From contig NZ_CP121659.1 in the NCBI RefSeq assembly GCF_029714365.1, positions 1,922,001 to 1,986,000 of the forward strand: 64,000 nt of DNA. The letters are read 5' to 3'. A model generated the notes under the pieces. The model made no database searches. It saw only the letters and a list, made by a program, of their open reading frames with translations, and had not been told where the DNA came from. Both the position numbers and the translations under genes were made by a program. This stretch comes from Sinorhizobium terangae (GTDB taxonomy: Bacteria; Pseudomonadota; Alphaproteobacteria; Rhizobiales; Rhizobiaceae). Positions 1 to 7,976 of the stretch are shown piece by piece; positions within the stretch are counted from its first letter, which is position 1; each line of letters opens with the position of its first letter.

Positions 1-11
1 ATCCATTCTGC

Positions 12-500
12 TTACCGCCTCGCCAGCATTGGCAAGATCAAGCCCCATCCGGTCTCTTGAGGTGGTCCAGACGGCTCGAACCCCAACTTCTTGTAGACGG
101 CTATCGCCCTTGCATTGTTTGGATGCGGATCGGTCGCGATCACAGGTGCGCCCTCATCGAAAAGAGCCTGCATCCTCATTCCGATAAACGCTGAACCATG
201 TCCAACGCCGACCATTTCGGGGTCTCCGATAAATTGATCAATTCCCCGCGAGCCTTTGGGAAGACCGGCAAAATGGTGATCTTCCCATCCGTGCACCGTG
301 TAGTCCTGCAAGAACGCAAAGGGCCGTTCGTTGATTGAAATGATCCAGCGAGCCACCCGAGGATCAACCAGTTCTGCTTCACCATACGGCTCACCAGAAC
401 CCCACCATTCCAGGACATGCGGGTTCGACCGCCACGCGTTCAGTAAAGCGAGATCATCAAGGGTCGCTCTGCGAAACTCGTAAGGATTGGTCGCGAACAT
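12..500 (-). CDS. GNAT acetyltransferase, AAC(6')-like
   Basis: A 162-residue GNAT-fold protein. The acetyl-CoA loop is visible as GVGHGSAF in the second half, followed by TDPHPNNARAIAVYKKLGF, the C-terminal GNAT motif in the spacing seen in aminoglycoside 6'-N-acetyltransferases of the AAC(6')-I type, which also carry a GIDQ-like segment just upstream as here. By family it would move an acetyl group from acetyl-CoA to an amine; whether the substrate is an aminoglycoside cannot be read from sequence. The ATG at 500 lies four bases beyond the stop of the preceding Tat-leader ORF, so the two may once have been cotranscribed. Soluble and cytoplasmic, with no signal peptide. Confidence 0.8.
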   Translation of the reverse strand: MFATNPYEFRRATLDDLALLNAWRSNPHVLEWWGSGEPYGEAELVDPRVARWIISINERPFAFLQDYTVHGWEDHHFAGLPKGSRGIDQFIGDPEMVGVGHGSAFIGMRMQALFDEGAPVIATDPHPNNARAIAVYKKLGFEPSGPPQETGWGLILPMLARR

Positions 501-504
501 TAGA

Positions 505-741
505 TCACCATAGCAGATTGTGCGACGGTGAGTATGGGCTCGAAGCAGTCTTTGGCCCGTTGCATATCAACCGGCTGCACAAGGTCGAGAGAGCGGACCT
601 GGCCGTTCCATCAAAGTCACCGGCAACAACGGGAGCCGCCGCGGCGGGCTGTGGCAAGAGACCGGTTCCGAGTGACGCAATGGCAACCAGGAATTCACGA
701 CGACTGACGGAAAACTCGCGCTTCTCAAACTCGCCCCCCAT
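505..741 (-). pseudogene. Remnant of a Tat-exported protein gene
   Basis: A 78-codon ORF opens with a textbook twin-arginine leader (SRREFLVAIASLGTGLL followed by an AAAA cleavage region) but only about 40 residues of unremarkable sequence follow before the stop. In another frame the same DNA stays open and reads more naturally (GQVRSLDLVQPVDMQRAKD), which suggests the leader has been joined out of frame to a C-terminal scrap after an internal deletion. The original function is not recognisable. A short exported peptide cannot be excluded. Confidence 0.45.
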
Positions 742-778
742 GAGACCCTGCCGGGTTCGAGCAGCTATTGCCTACCTA

Positions 779-868
779 CAAGACGTGCAAAGACGCCGCA
801 GCACTTCGAATGCAGCATGACTTTGCTCCCAAAGCCTTTCCGATTTAAGGACAAAATCATGCGGTAGC
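779..868. repeat. Degenerate two-palindrome RIME copy
   Basis: Shows the order found in the better copies of this window: a half of the gacgcg...gcgtc palindrome, the linker gcagcacttcgaatgcagca, then a decayed gctgcat...ttaagg...atgcag hairpin. It sits between two divergently oriented genes, so it could carry both their 5' ends. Confidence 0.6.
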
Positions 869-898
869 AGGATGGTATGAAAAAATTGACGCGAGCAG

Positions 899-1762
899 AT
901 GGAGGCGCGCTTGCGGGCGAGTATCGTTCTACTCTCGGCCGGGTTCACCCTCGCCGCCAGCATCGTGATCGCGGGCGTTGCGGCGCCTCGCCGACAGATC
1001 GGGGCGGATTTGGTGCGGGAATTCGCGATTCCCGAGGCGACCCAAGGGGTAGGCGTGGATGCCGAACACCTCTACGCCGTCGACAACCGCATGATCGCCA
1101 AATATGACAAGGCGAGCGGCGAGCGGGTCGCGGTTTTCGAAGAGCAAAAGGGTGGGCCGATCAAGCACTTCAACAGCGCCGCCGTAGTTGACGGAAAAAT
1201 ATACGCGGCGCACTCGAATTTTCCCGAATGGCCGGCGGCCAACTCGGTAGAGGTCTTTAACGCAGCAACCATGCAGCACGTCGATACGCATGCCCTCGGC
1301 ATCGATCGCGGCTTCCTTACCTGGCTCGATTACCACGACGGTTCATGGTGGGGCGCATTCGCCAACTACAACCGGGTCTTCAGTCCAATCGCCTCTGGAA
1401 ATAAGGCGCAGGTCGTCCGCTTTGACCGCGACTGGCGGATTGCCGAGACTTGGGGTCTGCCGGATGAAGTACTCGAGAAATTCGGGGACATGAGCAATTC
1501 GGGCGGATCCTGGGGACCCGACGGTAGACTCTACTTGACTGGGCACGATGCCGCCGAGGCCTACATGATGGAGCGTCCGGAGACCGGGTCCGTGCTGAAA
1601 TGGATCGCGACGGTGCCATTGAAAAACACTGGCCAAGGCATCGCCTGGGATCGCGCGACGCCGGGTGTGCTTTATGGCATCATCCGCGGCAAAAGCCACG
1701 CAGATAACCGCATGACGGCCAACCGCATGGTGCTCGGCCAGCAAAGGACTGGATCTCAATAG
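899..1762 (+). CDS. Secreted beta-propeller-like protein
   Basis: A 287-residue protein. The first 30 residues form an N-terminal hydrophobic segment (LRASIVLLSAGFTLAASIVIAG) that is either a signal peptide or a single anchor. The rest has repeated VDG/VD-x-LY and W-D motifs like those of cycloisomerase-2 or YncE-type propellers (GVDAEHLYAVDNRMIAKYD, GPDGRLYLTGHD). A periplasmic location is inferred. No catalytic motif was recognised. The ATG at 899 has only a weak ribosome site, and an internal start would remove the leader. It stands alone between a repeat and a DUF2277 gene. Confidence 0.65.
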   Translation: MEARLRASIVLLSAGFTLAASIVIAGVAAPRRQIGADLVREFAIPEATQGVGVDAEHLYAVDNRMIAKYDKASGERVAVFEEQKGGPIKHFNSAAVVDGKIYAAHSNFPEWPAANSVEVFNAATMQHVDTHALGIDRGFLTWLDYHDGSWWGAFANYNRVFSPIASGNKAQVVRFDRDWRIAETWGLPDEVLEKFGDMSNSGGSWGPDGRLYLTGHDAAEAYMMERPETGSVLKWIATVPLKNTGQGIAWDRATPGVLYGIIRGKSHADNRMTANRMVLGQQRTGSQ

Positions 1763-1823
1763 CCGTTGGACGAGATCAGCCTGCGGGCGCTAACATCACA
1801 GAGAGGATAACCGGGAGCAAATC

Positions 1824-2090
1824 ATGTGCCGAAACATAAGAACCCTGTCCAATTTCGATCCGCCGGCGACGGACGAGGAAATCCACGATGCTGCGCTGCA
1901 GTTCGTGCGCAAGCTGAGCGGAACGACCAGACCGTCGAAACGGAATGAAGCGGCATTCGATCGCGCGGTGCGCTCAATCGCGCAATGCGCCCGCGAACTC
2001 ATCGATTCCCTGGAGACATCGCAAGCGCCGCGCAACCGCGAGGAAGAAGCCGAAAAGGCACGCGCGAGAAGCGCAGCCCGGTTCGCGTGA
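1824..2090 (+). CDS. DUF2277 family protein
   Basis: An 88-residue protein opening with MCRNIRTLSNFDPPATDEEI and continuing with the FVRKLSG and NEAAFDRAV segments, the signature of DUF2277. It ends in a basic Ala/Arg tail (EEAEKARARSAARF). The family is common in alpha-proteobacteria and actinobacteria and has no assigned function. The start is supported by GGGAGC eight bases upstream. The 61-base gap from the preceding gene allows either cotranscription or a separate promoter. Confidence 0.85.
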   Translation: MCRNIRTLSNFDPPATDEEIHDAALQFVRKLSGTTRPSKRNEAAFDRAVRSIAQCARELIDSLETSQAPRNREEEAEKARARSAARFA

Positions 2091-2304
2091 CCGGATTCCT
2101 GAGGTTGCCGGCAAGTCCATGAGCGCTAAATGCGTCACTGATCCGCAGAGGCGTGTGTCCGCGCCTGGTGAAGCACTCTGGAGCCACGCCAACGATCGCC
2201 CGGCGACGCGCGCCGGCTGGCCAGAAAGATAGCCGCCGGGGTAACGTCCGGCCTGCGGATCCGCGTCTTCGCACAGCTTTGGGCAACACGGCCTGACCGG
2301 AGAA

Positions 2305-2646
2305 TCAGGATGCCTTCGGCAACTGGTTGATCTTCGCCGCCATGATGAAATCATTCTCGTGCAGGCCCTTGATCTTGTGGGTCCACAGCGAGACCTCCGC
2401 ATGGCCCCAGCCGAAGCAGACGTCGGGGTGATGCCCCTCCTCCTCCGCCAGCCGGCCGACCTCGTCGACGAAGGCCAGCGCCTGCTTGAAATCGTCGAAC
2501 TGGAACTTGCGGCGGATCAGATGCCCGTCGTCCAGGAGATCCCAGCCCGGTGTTTCCGAAAGATAGCCGGCGGCTTCGTCCCTGGTCAGCGGCGGTATGC
2601 CGCCACGGCATGGAGTGCAGGACTTCTTAGCGATATTCTCGGTCAT
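2305..2646 (-). CDS. phhB: Pterin-4a-carbinolamine dehydratase
   Basis: A 113-residue protein with the dehydratase signature EEEGHHPDVCFGWGHAEV and WTHKIKGLHENDF; the paired histidines and the later W-x-H are the active-site residues of this family. It dehydrates 4a-hydroxytetrahydrobiopterin, recycling the cofactor of aromatic amino acid hydroxylases. The ATG at 2646 is preferred over the one at 2664 because a perfect AGGAGG sits nine bases before it. That site lies inside the longer reading, just after the stop of the SAM hydrolase gene, so the two form a tight minus-strand pair. Confidence 0.92.
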   Translation of the reverse strand: MTENIAKKSCTPCRGGIPPLTRDEAAGYLSETPGWDLLDDGHLIRRKFQFDDFKQALAFVDEVGRLAEEEGHHPDVCFGWGHAEVSLWTHKIKGLHENDFIMAAKINQLPKAS

Positions 2647-2660
2647 AAGTTCCTCCTTTC

Positions 2661-3386
2661 TCAAGAGGTTATCTCGACCGGGCTGCCGACCGCCAGGCCA
2701 AGCTCTCGGTCCGCGCGGCCCTGGTTGACCGCGATCTCGGCAAGCCCGTTCGAATTCTCGTACCAGAAGACACTGCCCGGCAACCGGTCGCTGAACGTTC
2801 CGGCCCGCTCCAGCATTCGGCCGGCTGCCGCAAGTTTCGCATCGGGCGGTAGCATGGCCGCCCTGAGGCCGGTCATGGCGTTGCCGTAGTGATCAAGATA
2901 GACGATCTCGGCAAGGTCGTCCGGCCAGTCTGGCTGCCGGCCGACATCGTCGCGCGGCTGGCCGGGCGGCGGCTCGCCGCGCGCCAGCATCGCCGCCACC
3001 GGCGCGAACAGGTCCCGCCCGTGGAAGCTGGCCGACAACTGTTCGGGCCTCCAGTCGATCTCCCACGAGCGCGTCTTTCCGGCGCGCCGCTGGACAAGCT
3101 CGAACAGGCCGTTGCCCGGGCCGACATACCACCGCTGATCGGCCTCCACGACCACGGCCGGCCGCTCGCCACCGACGCCCGGATCCACGACGCAGAGAAA
3201 GGCCGTGCCGGCCGGAATCCACACGGCATAGGCGGCCAGAAGATAGGCCGATGCCGCCGGATTGGTGGCCGGTGCATCGGCGAAGAGGTCGATGACGGGA
3301 ATTCCTGGCGCTTCCCGGTGCAGCACAGCCTTCATCTGTCCCGTATAGGGCCCGCTGAGGCCGAAATCCGTAAACAGAACGATCAT
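2661..3386 (-). CDS. SAM hydroxide adenosyltransferase (DUF62 / chlorinase-fluorinase fold)
   Basis: A 241-residue protein starting MIVLFTDFGLSGPYTGQMK, the conserved N-terminus of the SAM-dependent halogenase/hydrolase family. VVDPGVGGERPAVVV forms the adenosine pocket, and VYLDHYGNAMTGL corresponds to the D-x-FGN-x-x-TN motif of the C-terminal barrel. Rhizobial members hydrolyse S-adenosylmethionine to adenosine and methionine; no halogenase loop is evident. The reading frame stays open to 3722, but that upstream part is low-complexity Arg/Gly sequence running through the DUF6494 gene, so the ATG at 3386 is used. Confidence 0.87.
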   Translation of the reverse strand: MIVLFTDFGLSGPYTGQMKAVLHREAPGIPVIDLFADAPATNPAASAYLLAAYAVWIPAGTAFLCVVDPGVGGERPAVVVEADQRWYVGPGNGLFELVQRRAGKTRSWEIDWRPEQLSASFHGRDLFAPVAAMLARGEPPPGQPRDDVGRQPDWPDDLAEIVYLDHYGNAMTGLRAAMLPPDAKLAAAGRMLERAGTFSDRLPGSVFWYENSNGLAEIAVNQGRADRELGLAVGSPVEITS

Positions 3387-3451
3387 GTGGCCAGCTTGCG
3401 CCAGAGAAGCGCGAGGATGCAAGGTAAAGCGTGACGGTCGCTTTGCCCGGC

Positions 3452-3643
3452 CTATGGAAGTTCGATCTCGCCGTCCACCACGTGGTTGAGGCCGGTGCCT
3501 TCCGCCGTCAGCGTCATGCGGACCTTCAGCTTCCTGCCGCCGACCTGCCCTTCGCGCACGGCCTCCTCGATCTTGCGCTGCGACGTGATGCCGACTTCCT
3601 TCAGGAACTTGCGGAGCGACATGTTGAAGGCGTCTTCGCTCAT
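3452..3643 (-). CDS. DUF6494 family small protein
   Basis: A 63-residue basic protein (SLRKFLKEVGITSQRKIEEAVREG, then a short beta-rich tail ending in EIELP). It matches the small rhizobial family I know as DUF6494; the function is unknown. The fold looks like one helix-turn-helix-like pair followed by strands. An AGAGAGGAG-like site precedes the ATG at 3643. It lies downstream of the minus-strand sRNA and upstream of the SAM hydrolase gene. Confidence 0.75.
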   Translation of the reverse strand: MSEDAFNMSLRKFLKEVGITSQRKIEEAVREGQVGGRKLKVRMTLTAEGTGLNHVVDGEIELP

Positions 3644-3735
3644 GGCGGAACTCCTCTCTATCCGGGAGGGATTGTAAGGGAAGGCAAGCGGTCAAGGAAG
3701 CAGAACAGTCATGCAGTGCCATAGCCGTGCCATAG

Positions 3736-3770
3736 AAAAAGACCCCGAGCCGGGAGGAGGCGTCGGGGTC
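3736..3770 (-). terminator. Intrinsic terminator of the sRNA
   Basis: An eight-base-pair GACCCCGA/TCGGGGTC stem encloses a GCCTCCTCCCGGC loop and is followed on the minus strand by five T residues. It doubles as the third hairpin of the sRNA. Confidence 0.85.
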
Positions 3771-3850
3771 TCTTGATCGGCCCCTTGGGAGGAGGAGCGG
3801 AACCGATCGATTGGCTTGCGCAGCGGGAGGAGGTACTGCGCGCTGTCAAT
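3736..3850 (-). ncRNA. Anti-Shine-Dalgarno-loop sRNA (cuckoo RNA-like)
   Basis: Read on the minus strand this stretch folds into three consecutive hairpins, each presenting CCTCCTCCC in its loop: stem GCGCAG/CTGCGC, stem GATCGG/CCGATC, then stem GACCCCGA/TCGGGGTC. The last is followed by TTTTT, making it a factor-independent terminator. Loop-exposed CCUCCUCCC is the anti-Shine-Dalgarno hallmark of the cuckoo/CIN1-type sRNAs of rhizobia; the alpha-r14 (MmgR) family is a weaker alternative. Such RNAs are thought to pair with ribosome sites of mRNAs. The 5' end is approximate and no promoter was fixed. Confidence 0.8.
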
Positions 3851-4087
3851 GGTGAAGATAGAACATGCCCCATCATCGAATTGTTCCCGAAGTAACATCG
3901 CAGTCTTGCGCGGAGCGCATTGTAGCAATGCCTTGAATTAGCCGTGTTGAATCCCGATCTGTCACGTGGGAAGCGGCTCTGGAGCTCCCGGAATCCGATA
4001 ATCAATCAATGAATCAAGGTGGTAGGCGTCCGCACGGCTGACCGGCTACGCGCGACCAACTCCCACCCGACGAACGGAGGGACGGCC

Positions 4088-4366
4088 ATGCGAGAATCTG
4101 CCAAGACCCTGGATGCGATGACGCTCCGCGAGCGCTCGGATTTGATGACCTCCGTCGCCAATGCGCTTGAAGCGACGGCCGAGAAGGCACAGGAAATTGG
4201 GAACGACCGGTATGCGGCGAACTCGATCAGCCTGGCGAGAATCATAGACGGCTGCGCTGGCGACCTCGTGACAAGCAACCTGCCTGCGGCCGAGCTTCTT
4301 CTGCAGCACGGAATCAGGCTGCTGGCGCTATTTAAAGGTGGGACGCCGCGGACCACGCTTCACTGA
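4088..4366 (+). CDS. Hypothetical helical protein
   Basis: A 92-residue, probably all-helical cytoplasmic protein (TLRERSDLMTSVANALEATAEKAQEIGNDR and similar segments). No family was recognised. The ATG at 4088 is preferred to the upstream start at 4019 because GGAGGGA precedes it by a normal distance and the upstream part has poor codon character. The stop lies at the edge of a long repeat cluster, which probably contains the 3' end of the transcript. Confidence 0.6.
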   Translation: MRESAKTLDAMTLRERSDLMTSVANALEATAEKAQEIGNDRYAANSISLARIIDGCAGDLVTSNLPAAELLLQHGIRLLALFKGGTPRTTLH

Positions 4367-4370
4367 TTTA

Positions 4371-4622
4371 ATGCATGTCGCCAAAAAGTGTGCAGCGGTT
4401 TTGGGACAATGACATGCATAAAGCAATGACCTAAAGCGCGTCGCATGAGTCCGATTGAACGCGACGCGCTTTAGTTACACGCGTCGCCTGAGCAAGGGCC
4501 ATATATGGCGCGGGCCGCAGGGGCGGCCGAGCTACAGCGCCGAGCGTCTTATCAGACACGCAAGGGACGCTGTAGCACTTTGAATTGCCGCATGTTTTTA
4601 TCCGACTTAAGGAATGATGCAG
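4371..4622. repeat. Compound mosaic repeat cluster
   Basis: Three modules are joined here: a tgcatgtc...gacatgca palindrome around agtgtgcagcggtttt, a near-perfect taaagcgcgtcgc...gcgacgcgcttta palindrome with a short spacer, and a two-palindrome unit (ctacagcgcc...ggacgctgtag, then gcatg...atgatgc). The same order of modules recurs at 24760-24963, showing that whole mosaics, not only single palindromes, are copied. Confidence 0.8.
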
Positions 4623-4633
4623 TGGGTGATGGA

Positions 4634-5101
4634 ATGAACGACGAATTGCAAGCTCGAGCCGTGCAACCCGCAGCGATCCGCGAACGCGCGGAAGCGGAGA
4701 TGAAAGCACTCGGGATCGATGACGCGTTCATCGGTCGGTTGGTCGACACCTTTTATGGCCGGGTGCTCGCACATCCGGAGCTTGGGCCGGTGTTCGACGC
4801 AAGGCTTTCGGGACGCTGGCCGGAGCATATGGAGAAGATGAAAAGCTTCTGGTCCTCGGTTGCCTTCCGCAGCGGTGCTTATGGCGGAAAGCCGGTTCAG
4901 GCGCATCTCGGCATCGCCAACATGTCACCGGAGCTTTTCCCGAAATGGCTGGCGCTCTTTGCCGAGACCCTTGACGACATTGCCCCGAACAACGACGCGA
5001 AGGCCTGGTTCATGGCCGCGGCAGAGCGCATCGCGCGAAGCCTGACGCTCTCGCTCTTCTACAATCCGGCGCTGGACGACCCGGCGCTCAACCGTTCCTG
5101 A
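4634..5101 (+). CDS. Group III truncated haemoglobin
   Basis: A 155-residue globin. FIGRLVDTFYGRVLAHPELGPVF gives helices A and B with the tyrosine, HMEKMKSFWSSV follows, and AHLGIANMSPELFPKW carries the proximal histidine of the shortened F region. The C-terminal helix is RIARSLTLSLFYNP. Group III trHbs bind O2 or NO in the cytoplasm; roles in NO detoxification or microaerobic life are inferred. Start at 4634 (MNDELQ): the longer frame would translate the preceding mosaic repeat, whose 3' boundary is only 11 bases upstream, so the repeat forms the leader. Confidence 0.85.
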   Translation: MNDELQARAVQPAAIRERAEAEMKALGIDDAFIGRLVDTFYGRVLAHPELGPVFDARLSGRWPEHMEKMKSFWSSVAFRSGAYGGKPVQAHLGIANMSPELFPKWLALFAETLDDIAPNNDAKAWFMAAAERIARSLTLSLFYNPALDDPALNRS

Positions 5102-5322
5102 ATTGGCACTCATTCCGGACGAACGCCGGCGACCGCTCCTGGCCCATGGTGGACCTTGCACGTCAGAACGCTGAGGTCCGAATTGGGTGGCAGGACTAAG
5201 CCGCTCGCGCGGCAATGGCGCTTGTGGCTGGCGGTGCGTTTCCTGATCGACGTCGGTTCTTTGTGTCTCGGGTTCCTGGCCTGACGATTGAGACTTCTCA
5301 ATCTGATGGACAGGAGGGTCCG

Positions 5323-6210
5323 ATGACAGAGGAGAAGACCACCGCGCTGCGTGAGCGGATGATCGAGGACATGCGCATCCGCGGGATGGGCGACAAGGCG
5401 CAGCAAGGCCACATCCGGGCGATCAAGGATTTCGCGGCCTTTCTGGGGCGCTCACCCGACACGGCGACGCCGGAGGAGTTGCGGGCCTACCAGCTACACA
5501 TGACCAATGCCGGGGTGACGCCCTCGACATTCAATGTCCGGATCATCGCGCTCAGGTTCTTTTTCGGGATCACCTGCGGGCGCGAGGAGATGAAGCGGTA
5601 CATGCAGTTCCAACGCAAACCGCAGAAGCTGCCGGTCGTCTTGAGCGTCGAGGAGGTCGCCGACCTGCTGGCCGCGGCTCCCGGGCCCGGGCTGAAGTAT
5701 CGGGCGGCGCTCAGCATCAGCTATGGCGCCGGGCTGCGGGCGTCGGAGGTGTGCCACCTCAAGGTCACTGACATCGACAGCGAGCGCATGCTGATCCACG
5801 TCGAAGAAGGCAAGGGCGGCAAGGATCGCAAGGCCATGCTATCGCCGGGCTTGCTGGATCTGCTGCGCGATTACTGGCGGGAGGCGCGTCCGCGGGGATG
5901 GTTGTTTCCCGGCAAGCCGAAGATCAATCCGATCTCGCCGCGCCAGCTCAACCGGGCCTTCACCGCGGCCAAGCACATGGCGGGCATCGCCAAGCCCGCA
6001 ACGCTGCATACCCTGCGCCACAGCTTCGCCACGCATCTGCTGGAGGCGAACACCGACGTGCGGGTGATCCAGGTTCTGCTCGGCCATGCCAAGCTGAGCA
6101 GCACCGCCCGCTACACCCACGTCGCCACCAAGTTGATCCGCGACACCATCAGCCCGTTCGAGCGCCTGAAGCAGTTGGAGGATCTCACCCTGAGGCGTCG
6201 GCTGGAATGA
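5323..6210 (+). CDS. Tyrosine recombinase (XerC/D-like) of the IS91 module
   Basis: A 295-residue integrase. The N-terminal SAM-like core-binding domain covers roughly residues 1-90. The catalytic domain shows the first arginine in YGAGLRASEV, the lysine in GKGGKDRK, the HTLRHSFATHL box (H-x-x-R), LLGHAKLSSTARY with the histidine, and the nucleophilic tyrosine in ARYTHV. All catalytic residues are present. The ATG at 5323 follows CAGGAGGG. It lies 13 bases before the transposase start. In this arrangement it may resolve or assist transposition. Confidence 0.88.
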   Translation: MTEEKTTALRERMIEDMRIRGMGDKAQQGHIRAIKDFAAFLGRSPDTATPEELRAYQLHMTNAGVTPSTFNVRIIALRFFFGITCGREEMKRYMQFQRKPQKLPVVLSVEEVADLLAAAPGPGLKYRAALSISYGAGLRASEVCHLKVTDIDSERMLIHVEEGKGGKDRKAMLSPGLLDLLRDYWREARPRGWLFPGKPKINPISPRQLNRAFTAAKHMAGIAKPATLHTLRHSFATHLLEANTDVRVIQVLLGHAKLSSTARYTHVATKLIRDTISPFERLKQLEDLTLRRRLE

Positions 6211-6223
6211 AGCGCGCGCCGGG

Positions 6224-7417
6224 GTGCCCCGGCAAAAGCTGGAGATCGCTGACATCTTCCGAGCCTATGGGCCTGCGTGGCGGCGAGCCAATGCCGGGCA
6301 TGTCAGCCTGACCCAGCTCAAGGTCATGGCGGCGATCGAAGCCTGCCGAACCGAGGCGCTCGGCGGGCATGTGGCGGCTTGCACCAAGTGCGGGCATAAC
6401 CACATCGCCTATAATTCCTGCAAGAACCGGCACTGTCCGAAGTGCCAGGGCCCCGCGGCGCGCGACTGGATGGCCGCCCGCGCCGAAGACCTGCTGTCGG
6501 TCGAGTATTTCCACGTGGTCTTCACCCTGCCGGCCGAGATCGCGCAGATCGCTTACTGGAACAAGAAAGCTGTCTACGACCTGCTGTTTCGGGTATCGGC
6601 CGAGACGCTGAGCACTATCGCCGCCGATCCCCGGCAGCTTGGCGCGCACATTGGCATGACCAGCGTGCTACACACCTGGGGATCGGCGCTGATCCATCAC
6701 CCGCATGTGCACATCATCGTGCCCGGCGGCGGGCTGTCGCCGGATGGCACGCGGTGGATCTCATGCCGCCCCGGGTTCTTCCTGCCGGTGCGGGTTCTGT
6801 CGCGACTGTTCCGGCGGTTGTTTATCGCAGGGCTGCGGGCACTGCATTGCGCCGGCGATCTGAGGTTCTACGCTGATCTGACAGCTCTCGCAGAGGCTGA
6901 CGCGTTCGCCGCCTGGCTGGCCCCTTTGCGCAAATCAGAATGGGTCGTCTATGCCAAGCCGCCGTTCGGCGGTCCCGAAGCGGTGCTCGCCTATCTCAGC
7001 CGCTATACCCACCGGGTGGCGATCTCCAACAGCCGTCTGATCAGCGCCGATGCCGAGACCGTCACCTTCCGCTGGAAGGACTACCGGATCAAGACCGGCG
7101 ACCGTCAGAAGGTGATGCGGCTGGCCACCGACGAGTTCATCCGCCGCTTCCTGCTCCATGTGCTGCCCGACGGTTTCCACCGCATCCGCCATTACGGCCT
7201 GCTCGCCAGTGCGGGCCGCAAGACCAAGGTCGCAAAGATCCGCGCTCTGCTCGGAGCGGAAACGGCCAAACACAATGATCCGCCAAGCGCTGAGACGATC
7301 CCGCTCACTCTGAGACAGCCATGCCCCGAGTGCGGTGGCCCGATGCGCATCATCGAGATCTTCCGACGCGGTCAGAAACCCAGAGCCCGGGCGCCACCGA
7401 GAAAGCAGGCCGCATGA
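6224..7417 (+). CDS. IS91-family HUH transposase
   Basis: A 397-residue rolling-circle transposase. The N-terminal zinc module is CTKCGHNH followed by CKNRHCPKCQ (residues about 53-75). The HUH motif is HPHVHIIVPGG near residue 160, and the catalytic tyrosine region is YLSRYTHRVAISN near 245. A CPECGGPMRI zinc knuckle near the C-terminus is followed by a basic tail. The start is GTG at 6224; no ATG is available in frame. All signature residues are intact, so the enzyme looks active. Confidence 0.9.
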   Translation: MPRQKLEIADIFRAYGPAWRRANAGHVSLTQLKVMAAIEACRTEALGGHVAACTKCGHNHIAYNSCKNRHCPKCQGPAARDWMAARAEDLLSVEYFHVVFTLPAEIAQIAYWNKKAVYDLLFRVSAETLSTIAADPRQLGAHIGMTSVLHTWGSALIHHPHVHIIVPGGGLSPDGTRWISCRPGFFLPVRVLSRLFRRLFIAGLRALHCAGDLRFYADLTALAEADAFAAWLAPLRKSEWVVYAKPPFGGPEAVLAYLSRYTHRVAISNSRLISADAETVTFRWKDYRIKTGDRQKVMRLATDEFIRRFLLHVLPDGFHRIRHYGLLASAGRKTKVAKIRALLGAETAKHNDPPSAETIPLTLRQPCPECGGPMRIIEIFRRGQKPRARAPPRKQAA

Positions 7418-7976
7418 CAAGGTGCCCGTCACATTGGCCAAAGCCGACCCGAAAACACTCTGCATTCCGGGATCGGATCGCTTTGCGCCCAATAACACTG
7501 AGCATCGCAAAAGCGTCGAAATCGGCACCAACGAGACCGCCAGATCTGCTTCCGATCATCGCCTCCCACACCCTCGGGTCGGCGCCTTTGCGTCTGTCGG
7601 CAGCGCCGAAGTCCACAACAGACGCCCGCGGCCCCGCGCTTTCCCCATAGGTCCCACCCAGCCTCCGCGGCTTCCTCCTTCCAAGGTTTGTCAACGCGGG
7701 CCGCCCAACGCCAGCGGCAAACGTCGCGCTGCGGCCCGCATCGAAAAACCTTCAGGAAAGCAGTCGTTGCAAGTATGCTGTGATAAGCTGCTCAATGTGG
7801 AGAAAAGCCTGCCCTGGCGAGACCGCTATAACACCGAATGCCGCAAAATCTCTCGTCCGTCTGTTTTACACCGACTTGTTTCAAAACCTGGCAGCAGCCG
7901 AGGAGTGCATCGGCCGCGACTATAACAACGAGCAAGCCGGACATAGGCCGGACGTGCTCCGCGCGCATCCCTCGTT
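7418..7976. other. Non-coding right flank of the IS91 element
   Basis: No convincing gene is present. The short open frames here lack a ribosome site and have poor codon character. The stretch contains a GCGGGCCGC...GCGGCCCGC inverted repeat at 7696-7704/7731-7739, which could be the terminal hairpin of the element. Sequence character changes after about 7740. Confidence 0.4.

Larger units (their letters stand above)
5323..7417 (+). mobile_element. Core of an IS91-group element (recombinase + transposase)
   Basis: Two adjacent plus-strand genes, a tyrosine recombinase and a rolling-circle HUH transposase, form the usual two-gene module of many rhizobial IS91-like elements. The ends were not fixed. 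A candidate terminal hairpin lies at 7696-7739 and the left end must lie between 5102 and 5322. IS91 elements make no terminal inverted repeats or target duplication, so ends cannot be called by symmetry. Confidence 0.75.

Noticed and set aside
2661..3722. Longer start of the SAM hydrolase at 3722
   Set aside because: The extra 112 codons run antisense-like through the DUF6494 gene and lack the family N-terminus, which begins exactly at 3386.
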